A stretch of DNA of 12,212 nucleotides, taken from NCBI GenBank assembly GCA_947464705.1, contig CANHYD010000033.1:1-12212 (forward strand), given 5' to 3'. The position numbers were made by a program, and so were the translations under genes. Positions 1 through 6,900 of this stretch are shown here, one piece after another. The notes below the pieces were generated by a model that had not been told where the DNA came from, did not search any database, and worked only from the letters and a program-made list of their open reading frames with translations. This DNA comes from Verrucomicrobiota bacterium. GTDB lineage: Bacteria > Verrucomicrobiota > Verrucomicrobiia > Limisphaerales > UBA9464. Each line of letters opens with the position of its first letter. Position 1 is the first letter of the stretch.

Positions 1-1623
1 CGCCGGACGGCCGCCAACAGCGCCTCCCGCCTGGTGGGTCCGGCCGCGGCTCCGGCGCTCGTCAGCCATTTGGCCGATGCCGATCCCATCGTCGCCCACG
101 CCGTCGTGCGGGCCTTGACCGATATCTCGGCGGTCGATGCCTGCCTGAAGGTCATGGATCAACCGAAGGCCCGCTCCGAGGTGCGCACCGCCGCCTTGCG
201 GGTGCTCCAGTCGCTGCACCAAACCGGCGTGGCCGATGCACTCATCCAACGACTGTCGTCCGAAAAAGCGGAATCCCGCCGCGCCGGATTGATCACCGCG
301 CTGTGCCGGCTGCACTTCCAAGAGGGGCCGTGGAAGGGCGACTCCTGGGGCACGCGCCCAGACACCCGGGGGCCCTACTACCAGCCCGAGGCCTGGGAGG
401 GCACCGCTCGCATCGCCGCAGCTTTGAAAGCCCAACTGAACCGCGCCGAGGCCAGCGAGGCGGCGTTCATCGGGCGCGAATTGTCCCGGCATCGCATCCC
501 GGCCGGTGACGCCCTCGAGACCCTCCTGACCCGGGCCGCCTCCGAGCCCAGCCTGCTGCCGGCAGTGGCCGGTCAATTGGCGGAGTCGGAGGACATTCCC
601 GCCAAGGCCGTGCCGCTGCTGGTTCGAGCCGCCACCGCGGCCGAGACCTCCGATGCGGCCCGAGCGCAAGCCGTGATCGCATTGGTCAAGACGGTGGACC
701 CCGATGCCTGGCGGGCCGTCCTGAAAGCCTTGCCCCAGGTCCAGGCGACCAAGTCCGAGAACAACCTCGCCGAGAAGGCTGCCACCGCGTTCCGCAATGC
801 GCCGAAGCTCGACCAAGTCCATGGCGTGTTTGAAGCCGTGGCGGCCGAGGCCGAGGGACCGGCCTCTGCACTCGCCGAGGCGGCCGTGCTGCGCCTGGCC
901 TCGCGCAAGGTAGGAGCCCCCGAGGCGCGGGCTGCGGCCAATGCATCGCTCGACGCCGGTTGGTCGCAGCCGAAACGCCGCCTGCAAATCCTGAAGGCTG
1001 CAGCCCAGATCGGGGACGCGTCGCGAGCCACCGCCTTCGTGGCCGCGCTGGACGATCCGGATCCCGGAGTCGCCAAAGCCGCCCGTGAGACCATCGGCCG
1101 CCTGAAGATCGACCCGGAGAAGTTCCGGGCGGAAGCCAAGGCCGCCAAGGTCGGCGACCTGGCCGTCGAAGAGGTCCTGGCCCAAGTGCAAAAAATCTCC
1201 GGCGACGCCACCCGCGGCGGCCAACTCTTCGGCCAGATCGGCTGCAATGGCTGCCACACGGTGAAAGCCGACGAACCCGTCAAGGGCCCCTACCTCGGCA
1301 CCATCGCCACCGTCTACAAGCGGCGCGAACTGGCCGAGGCGATCCTCCTGCCCAACAAGACCCTGGCGCAGGGTTTCGTAGCCAACCACTTCGAGCTGAA
1401 AGACGGGACCGAGGTCGACGGGTTCGTGGTGCGCGAGGCCGCCGATGCGGTCACGGTGCGAACCATCGCCGCGGTCGAACAAACCCTTCCGGTGTCCCAG
1501 ATCGCCCATCGCGAGAAGCAGGAGCGCTCGCTCATGCCCGAGGGGCTGGCGGCCGGCCTGACGGTGCGCGAACTGGCCTCCGTGCTCGACTACCTCGAGC
1601 AACTCTCCCGCGGTCCAAAGTGA
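1..1623 (+). CDS. HEAT-repeat protein with C-terminal PVC-type cytochrome c domain (5' end outside window)
   Basis: The frame is open to the left edge, so this is the C-terminal 540 residues of a longer protein. Window residues 1-380 are Ala-rich paired helices typical of HEAT repeats. They include the segment GTRPDTRGPYY (about 117-127), which I recall as recurrent in the Planctomycete/Verrucomicrobium group. A c-type haem site CNGCH lies at residues 415-419 (bases 1243-1257). The Met of SLMPEG (residue 512, base 1534) is the likely distal haem ligand. The tail matches the Pirellula/Verrucomicrobium-type haem-binding domain. Full-length relatives usually carry an N-terminal beta-propeller 'membrane-bound dehydrogenase' domain, so a periplasmic or exported redox role, perhaps in sugar or alcohol oxidation, is likely; the substrate cannot be read here. 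A terminator follows 10 bases after the stop. Family assignment is firm; function is inferred. Confidence 0.9.
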   Translation, partial: RRTAANSASRLVGPAAAPALVSHLADADPIVAHAVVRALTDISAVDACLKVMDQPKARSEVRTAALRVLQSLHQTGVADALIQRLSSEKAESRRAGLITALCRLHFQEGPWKGDSWGTRPDTRGPYYQPEAWEGTARIAAALKAQLNRAEASEAAFIGRELSRHRIPAGDALETLLTRAASEPSLLPAVAGQLAESEDIPAKAVPLLVRAATAAETSDAARAQAVIALVKTVDPDAWRAVLKALPQVQATKSENNLAEKAATAFRNAPKLDQVHGVFEAVAAEAEGPASALAEAAVLRLASRKVGAPEARAAANASLDAGWSQPKRRLQILKAAAQIGDASRATAFVAALDDPDPGVAKAARETIGRLKIDPEKFRAEAKAAKVGDLAVEEVLAQVQKISGDATRGGQLFGQIGCNGCHTVKADEPVKGPYLGTIATVYKRRELAEAILLPNKTLAQGFVANHFELKDGTEVDGFVVREAADAVTVRTIAAVEQTLPVSQIAHREKQERSLMPEGLAAGLTVRELASVLDYLEQLSRGPK

Positions 1624-1632
1624 CCGACGGCC

Positions 1633-1673
1633 GGGCGGCTGAGGCGTATACCGTGTCAGCTGCCCCGCTTTTT
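1633..1673 (+). terminator. Intrinsic terminator after the HEAT/cytochrome gene
   Basis: GGGCGGCTGA (1633-1642) pairs with TCAGCTGCCC (1656-1665), giving a 10-bp stem with one G-U pair. The loop is 13 nt and can itself close two G-C pairs. The stem is followed by CGC and then five T (1669-1673). It lies 10 bases past the stop at 1623, the classic position and form of a rho-independent terminator. Confidence 0.65.
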
Positions 1674-1698
1674 CGAACAGGATCCTTTCCTGTTCGAA
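1672..1698. repeat. Perfect 11-bp inverted repeat in the DHH gene leader
   Basis: TTCGAACAGGA (1672-1682) and TCCTGTTCGAA (1688-1698) are perfect reverse complements around the 5-nt loop TCCTT. The left arm begins in the T-tract of the preceding terminator. The right arm runs directly into GGAGGA, a Shine-Dalgarno-like sequence. There is no T-run on the far side in either direction, so it does not look like a second terminator. It could be a 5'-UTR hairpin controlling the DHH gene or a dyad-symmetric operator. Confidence 0.6.
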
Positions 1699-1705
1699 GG
1701 AGGAA
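1697..1705 (+). promoter_or_regulatory. Shine-Dalgarno-like AAGGAGGAA with unusually long spacing
   Basis: This is an almost perfect anti-16S complement, but GGAGG ends 19 nt before the only in-frame start (ATG 1723). No ATG, GTG or TTG lies in frame between them. Its first two bases belong to the right arm of the adjacent hairpin. AAGGA (1697-1701) is also exactly complementary to the hairpin loop TCCTT (1683-1687). It may be a regulated or bypassed ribosome site, or coincidence. Confidence 0.35.
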
Positions 1706-1722
1706 TCCTAGCGTTCTACCAA

Positions 1723-2664
1723 ATGGGTACGCTCGTGGAGCCACAGGTAGTTTTGACGCATGAGAGTGATCTCGACGGGCTGGTCTCCGGCCTGTTGCTG
1801 CAGCGTTTGGCGCGGGAGATGTTCACACACGACGTACCCCTGGAAGCCTACCACTACCAAGGTTGGAAAGCCCGCCAACTCTCTGAGCGCACCGCTTGGG
1901 TGAGCGACTTCACCTTCGAGGCTCGGCTCGACCGCAACAGTTGGCTGGTGGTCGACCATCATGCTTCGGAAGCGAAGGCCTCCATGGCCCAACTGATCCA
2001 TGACCCCAGCAAATCGGCCAGCCGCCTGTGCTATGAACTCTGCCAGAAACAAGGCATGGGGTCTCCGGAACTGGACCGGATCGTCGAACTCACCGACATC
2101 GGCGACCTCTTCCAGGAAACGCACGCCGACTTTGTGGAGGCCTGCGATTACGCCAATCTCGTCAAATCGTACGGGTTCTGGAACCTGCACTCGCTCATCG
2201 GCGGGCGTATCGAAGGGCTGCTGGACCACCCGCTGCTCGAAGTGATGCGGATCAAACGCAAGGTGGAAGACCCCATCGGCTTCGCCTGGGCCAAAGACCA
2301 TGTTGAGGCGCTGTGCCCGGAGGTAGGATTGGTCCGCCCGGTAGTGGGCAATACCAATGTCATCGTCCACCAACTGTTAGAGCGCAATGTCACCCCGCAT
2401 CCCGTGCTGGCCACCCTCTTCAAGAAGGGCAACGGCGCCTTCATTGTCAGCTTCCGCAGTCGCAATGGTGAGGCATTGAAAGTGGCAACCCGGCTCGATG
2501 GCGGCGGACATCCCAACGCGTCCGGCACCACGCTACCCCGCTCAGTGAACGACCATGAAGCGGCCGCGGAGTACATCCGCCAGCGGCTCAATCCGACGCT
2601 GCCGGCTGCATCCCTCAATGGGATGGAAGACCTCATCCAGCGTTGGGAACAAATGAAGCGCTGA
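1723..2664 (+). CDS. DHH-DHHA1 family phosphoesterase
   Basis: The 313-aa protein has the two-domain layout of DHH phosphoesterases. Motif I is HESDLDG (residues 13-19), motif II is the Asp in VSDF (D62) and motif III is the signature VVDHH (76-80). These are expected to bind two divalent metals. Near the C-terminus the DHHA1 substrate-binding motif GGGHPNASG begins at residue 260. The length fits NrnA-like nano-RNase/pAp phosphatases, but motif I is the H-x-x-D-x-D-G form rather than the NPDGD form typical of NrnA. The exact substrate (oligoribonucleotide, pAp, cyclic dinucleotide or other) is therefore open. It is probably cytoplasmic, as there is no signal peptide or membrane helix. ATG 1723 is the only plausible in-frame start. 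The gene stands alone, behind a terminator and a hairpin leader, and converges on a minus-strand block. Confidence 0.9.
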   Translation: MGTLVEPQVVLTHESDLDGLVSGLLLQRLAREMFTHDVPLEAYHYQGWKARQLSERTAWVSDFTFEARLDRNSWLVVDHHASEAKASMAQLIHDPSKSASRLCYELCQKQGMGSPELDRIVELTDIGDLFQETHADFVEACDYANLVKSYGFWNLHSLIGGRIEGLLDHPLLEVMRIKRKVEDPIGFAWAKDHVEALCPEVGLVRPVVGNTNVIVHQLLERNVTPHPVLATLFKKGNGAFIVSFRSRNGEALKVATRLDGGGHPNASGTTLPRSVNDHEAAAEYIRQRLNPTLPAASLNGMEDLIQRWEQMKR

Positions 2665-2728
2665 CCGTCGCGGCCCGGCGTCGCCAATGGAGAATAGCCT
2701 AGCCCGCAAGCAGCAAGACTGACCGGTA

Positions 2729-2745
2729 GGGGAGGAAGACTCCCC
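2729..2745 (-). terminator. Hairpin between convergent genes, possible terminator
   Basis: GGGGAG (2729-2734) and CTCCCC (2740-2745) form a perfect 6-bp stem around GAAGA. It lies 18 bases beyond the stop of the small membrane-protein gene and 64 bases beyond the DHH stop. On neither strand does a T-run follow the stem: a five-base A-run sits at 2748-2752 on the plus strand, so on the minus strand the T-run precedes the hairpin. It may mark transcript ends without being a canonical intrinsic terminator. Confidence 0.35.
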
Positions 2746-2762
2746 GGAAAAACCACGAATCC

Positions 2763-2966
2763 TCAGCGTCGGTTCATCTGCCAGAGCAGCAATCCCAGGA
2801 TCGCCGAGAACACGCATCCGACAACGATGGCCGCGAAGAGTTGCTGAAAATGCTTCTTCCGGGCACCGCGTCCCTGACCGGGCAGGAGGTAGTACCGGTG
2901 TTCTTCAGGATTCTTCGGTTTACCGAACATGGGCATGGGTCTTCGAACCCGCTTGTTAGGCCACAT
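2763..2966 (-). CDS. Small single-pass membrane protein, uncharacterised
   Basis: This 67-aa reading frame (start ATG 2966) has a basic N-terminus and the segment RYYLLPGQGRG, then a basic stretch (GARKKH). One hydrophobic helix follows (roughly FAAIVVGCVFSAILGLLLW), then a short RR tail. The pattern suggests a C-terminally tail-anchored or single-pass inner-membrane protein. I recall similar short proteins with a Y-L-L-P-G segment in Verrucomicrobia, but no function is known to me. ATG 2966 was chosen because AAGGGGG lies just before it. ATG 2936 (MPMFGK) and ATG 2930 (MFGKPK) are alternatives without a good ribosome site, though the recognisable part begins there. The frame lies 117 bases downstream of the prepilin-like gene on the same strand. 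Confidence 0.6.
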   Translation of the reverse strand: MWPNKRVRRPMPMFGKPKNPEEHRYYLLPGQGRGARKKHFQQLFAAIVVGCVFSAILGLLLWQMNRR

Positions 2967-2969
2967 AAT

Positions 2970-2976
2970 CCCCCTT
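2970..2976 (-). promoter_or_regulatory. Ribosome-binding site AAGGGGG deciding the start of the small membrane protein
   Basis: On the minus strand AAGGGGG is followed by ATT and then ATG 2966. The spacing is short but usable. The two downstream ATGs (2936 and 2930) have nothing comparable, so this site favours the longer 67-aa product. Confidence 0.4.
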
Positions 2977-3083
2977 GGCAACACTTCCGTTGACTGAAGG
3001 CTTTCCGACACAGCCCCGGCTCGGCGGATGCTGCAACAGAATCCCGCTGGTGGCTGACCCGTACCGTATTGAGCCAAGCCCCT

Positions 3084-3884
3084 TCAGAAACCATCTGGAG
3101 GGCGATTGTTGGAATCCTGGCTCAGATTGAGCACCCTGAGGTACTCTTTCTTCCGAACCCATTGGGCATGCCCATCGGTGAAGTTCATGCAAGTGCCACT
3201 GGCCCCGTGATTGTCTTCCTTGTCGGGCCAATTGTTGTGAGTGCTGCCCAAATTATCTCCGGCCGTATCATCCGAATCCAACATCAACAGAATATTGGAG
3301 GGACCGGGAGCCGAACGTAGCGCCTCGGAGTACCGAGTGATGATTTTTGAGTTCACCGAGGATTCGGTCTTCTTGACTGAAACGGTGGAACCGTCTGGCA
3401 GACGCTCTGTCATCGTTCCGAAAATCTCATAGCTCGTCCCGAAGGCCTTTTTGTTGATGGCGTTGTCGGTGAGATCGAGCACGAAGGTCGCATTCGAGAA
3501 CGGTCTTCGGTAGAGGTTGGTCCGGATCGTGTGTCGCGTAGAGGGGCAGGTGTAGCTCTTGAAGGGCCCCACCAAAGCCGGCCACAACCAGGAGGCGTCG
3601 TCATCGGAACCACTCCGATCAGAGAATTCGGTCGGTTGGTAGTCGGTTTGAACCCAAGTGGGCGCTGTCAGGTGCCCTCGAAAATCCTGAGAGTAGAGCA
3701 TTGAGCCGAGGCCCAACTGCTTCAGGTTGTTGAGACAACTCACCCGCCGGGCCCGATCTTGGGCCTGAGACAAAGCCGGAAGGAGCATCGATGCCAAAAT
3801 GGCGATGATGGCAATAACCACCAACAACTCGATGAGCGTAAAGCCTCGACCGGCCCGGATGGCACGAACTTGCTTCGAAATCAT
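3084..3884 (-). CDS. Prepilin-like protein with N-terminal methylation motif and H-x10-DG tail (type II pseudopilin class)
   Basis: The 266-aa protein starts with a short basic leader and the type IV prepilin motif. Peptidase cleavage is expected between G14 and F15 of GFTLIELLVVIAIIAILAS, with Glu at mature position 5 (E19). A hydrophobic helix follows, then an amphipathic helix with CLNNLKQLG, a common segment in this family. Near the C-terminus is HGASGTCMNFTDGH, a variant of the H-x9-DG motif of the large PVC-bacterial pseudopilin family, here with 10 intervening residues. These proteins are presumed to sit in the inner membrane and build pseudopilus-like or secretion structures; individual roles are mostly unknown. 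No Shine-Dalgarno precedes ATG 3884. The gene lies 89 bases downstream of the giant secreted-protein gene on the same strand, probably co-transcribed, with a strong hairpin between them. Confidence 0.9.
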   Translation of the reverse strand: MISKQVRAIRAGRGFTLIELLVVIAIIAILASMLLPALSQAQDRARRVSCLNNLKQLGLGSMLYSQDFRGHLTAPTWVQTDYQPTEFSDRSGSDDDASWLWPALVGPFKSYTCPSTRHTIRTNLYRRPFSNATFVLDLTDNAINKKAFGTSYEIFGTMTERLPDGSTVSVKKTESSVNSKIITRYSEALRSAPGPSNILLMLDSDDTAGDNLGSTHNNWPDKEDNHGASGTCMNFTDGHAQWVRKKEYLRVLNLSQDSNNRPPDGF

Positions 3885-3924
3885 GATTGCATCGGAGTCA
3901 GGAAATGGAGCCCGCGGTCAGTGG

Positions 3925-3958
3925 CTCACCGGCCTTGGATGGAACCGAGGCCGGTGAG
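3925..3958 (-). terminator. Strong hairpin between the giant protein and the prepilin-like gene
   Basis: CTCACCGGCCT (3925-3935) and AGGCCGGTGAG (3948-3958) are perfect reverse complements. In DNA the stem extends past one mismatch to GG/CC, leaving loop ATGGAA (3939-3944). It lies 15 bases after the stop of the giant gene and about 40 bases before the prepilin-like start. No T-run follows on the minus strand, so it may be a leaky terminator or a processing/stabilising structure that sets different expression of the two genes. Confidence 0.5.
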
Positions 3959-3973
3959 ATCGGGGTCGTAAAA

Positions 3974-6900
3974 TCACTCCGCAACCACGCGATAATAAGC
4001 CTCAGAAGCCACGGGAGCGTTGTCCGTGAATTCTGCGCTGCCCGAGGCATCCGTCACAGAGACACCCAATGACTCAAAGCTCCCCGACAGAGAAGCGGAC
4101 CGGACAACCCGATAGGTGGCACCGGGTGAACCCCGCCAACGGATTTGCACTTTGCCTTGTTCGACGGTCGGCGCTTGGAGGGTGGCCGCCACGGCGACGC
4201 CAGCCACCGTGTAGTAAACACGAAGTCTCGGGCGGTCGGCTTCTGGACGAAGTTCATCCACGAAGCTCACAAACTCGGACGACCGGAAGCCCCATCCGTT
4301 GACCCCGCCCGGAAACGGAAGGAACGCCCACCCGTGGTTCGGTCGGCCCGCCTGCCAGGCTTTGATATCGGAGGTCACCTCCACCGAGTTCATCGTGGCT
4401 TGAACATCGGGTTCGAGAGACGGGTTGCCGATCACAGCCGAAGGCATGACGTCTGCCTCAATACCGTCGGCTTGGATGCCATTAACCCAACTGTTCCAAG
4501 TGGAAACCGTATCGTCCCAACCTTGAGACATCGGATGCATGCGCGCGCCATCACCCATGTTGTCAGGACCCACCGACGGAAGATCGAGAAAGGCTAGGTG
4601 AATCTGGGCGGTGGGAGGAATACGCCCAGAGTCTGTGCCGAATAGATCGTCGAAGCGAAGCAGGCTGTGCATGGCATTGGTGCCGGGTGCATCCGGCCAG
4701 TCGGCCCACAGCACTTCACCGGCAGCCAGCACCACGTCGGCCTGAACCTGCTGGAGCAGCGTGTCGCGGGTCCCCGAATAGCCGCCAACCCCCTGCTGAA
4801 AACTTGCCTCCCGGATATCCGGAGTGGTCCACAGCACCCGCAATCGAGGACGCTCAGAAATCGTCGGGTGTTCCGAAGGGGTGATACCGGTTCCGTCGGT
4901 CCGGAGGGGCCAGCCTAAAAACACCCAACCATGATTGGTCTGGCCCGAGACCCACGCTTGAACATCGGCCGTGACACCAATGCGGGCGCTTCCCAATCCG
5001 GTGCCACCGCTTCCGTCCTCGAGACCCAACTGCGACTCATAGGCGGAACGCGCTTCGACCTCGTCGGGAGACACGCCCGCATCCATGGAATTCCACGTGG
5101 CCTGGGCAGCATCCCAGGGGACGAGCATCCGGTGGAGCCTGGCTCCATCTCCCGGGTTGTTCACATGAACGAACATCTCGGCGAGCAGCACCTTGGCTCC
5201 CGGGGGGATTTGCCAGGCGTTGGTTCCAATGATCCCATCGAAACGCAGCAGGATCTGCGACTCGTTGGGCACACCTCCATCCGGCCAATCCATGAGCAAC
5301 CCCTCGGCCGGAGACAACGTGCGCCCTTCCGGCCACGGCAGATCGCTTCCGACCTGCGACAAGGCGATATCGGCAGCACCACGGTAGATGCCGTAGCCAT
5401 GGTCCGCCCCTTCTTGGAATTGAAGCTGCCGGATCCGTCCGAGACGGATGACCTTTTCGACCACGGTCGACGACCCCAATCCGTCTTCAAAGCGGACGGA
5501 GACCGTTCGGGAGCCCGCCCCGACGTCGGTCGCGGAGAACACCACAGCCCTGAGGATGTCTTGGACAGCAGCAACGGTCGCCGACTCGTTGAAATCAACT
5601 TGCAAGGCCTCCAACCCATAGCCGCCCCGAACGGTTCCTACACGGGCCTCGGAATGAAGCACTGCCTCACCCTCCACTCGGACCGCAGAGGATCCTGAGC
5701 TGGAGGATCGGATGACCAAGGAATCGGAAACCGAGGCAGGCGGCACCAAGGCGATGATGAGTCGACCACCCGGGTAGCTCTTGGCGTCCGGGTCGACCAC
5801 CTCGGCTCGGCCATCAATTCCGACCGGAGGTAAACCAAGGCCATAGAAAGTATCGCCGGAAGGCAGAGAGACACTGGTCTCATTGTCCAAGAGCACCGAC
5901 GGCAGGAGCACGGTCCCGTTGAAGTTGGTGTACACTGGATCGAGCGATCGGAACGTGTTGGTGACGCTGAACTGTAGCGTCGGTTGATTGGTCAAGTTGT
6001 CGAAAGCTCTCAGCGTAACCACCCTCGGGGTCTTCCAATCGGTCGGGGTGAACGTGAGGTTGGTCGGGTCGACAACCACTTTGTTGGAAGCGCTGGAGGA
6101 GATTTGGACAATCACCGGGAGATCCGGTTGGGTGCCCAATGCCAGAGTGTACTCGGTGGTGAACGACTCCAGCACCGTCAACGGCAAGCTGTAAGACCAC
6201 ACCAATCCGGCCTGATCATCATCCAGATTGGAACCGGTGATCCGCGGACCGACAATGCCCGCGAACGACGGGTCCTCACTCGTGGTTTGACCCAGACGCA
6301 CCTCGAACGTTCGCGCCCCATCGCCCCGACCGTCGTCAACTCCACGCACGGTGACTTTCTGGGGCATATTCCAATCGGCAGGGCCGAAGACCAATTCACT
6401 GGGAGTCGCCAAGGCTTCAGTGGGATTGAGTGACACCACGGGAACACGAACCGAGGCTGTCGGGGGGCGACTGAGCGAGACTTGAATGGCCACCTCGGTG
6501 CCCGACTCGCTGATCGTCAGCCCATCGATCACATCCACCACCAATGAGGAGCTTTCATTGTCCACATTGAATCCAGCCAACCGAATCTCCGGGATTCCCT
6601 GGTACGACGGGTCCGCGGTCGCCGATATGCGGGTGAACAATTCAAAGGGAACCGTGCCGTCTTGCACGGCATCGTCCACACCCACGACTCGGATGGACTG
6701 GGGAATGTTCCAATTGTCCGGCAGGAAAATCAGAAAGACGACTTCAGAGGGAGCTTTCGATCCATCCACGGGCGCCACCAAAGCCTCTGTGGGACGGGTG
6801 GTCCGAAAAGAGACCGTGACCGGTTCGGTCGGGGCGACATCCAATGCAACACTCACCGTAGCCGTGCCTCCGCTCTCGGTCGTCATCACCGTACGGGAGG

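Noticed and set aside
573..1283. 236-aa minus-strand frame opposite the HEAT/cytochrome gene
   Set aside because: It is an antisense shadow in GC-rich DNA: low-complexity Ala/Ser composition, no recognisable motif, and the opposite strand has a clear haem-domain gene.
1647..1652. TATACC as a -10 box for the DHH gene
   Set aside because: It lies in the loop of the upstream terminator. The nearest -35-like GTGACC is 21 nt away, which is too far.
1708..2373. 221-aa minus-strand frame opposite the DHH gene
   Set aside because: The plus strand carries all DHH motifs. The antisense product has no motif, and the frame covers the gene's own start and leader.
4931..5698. 255-aa plus-strand frame inside the giant secreted-protein gene
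   Set aside because: Shadow frame. The minus strand has continuous DNRLRE and beta-domain sequence through it.
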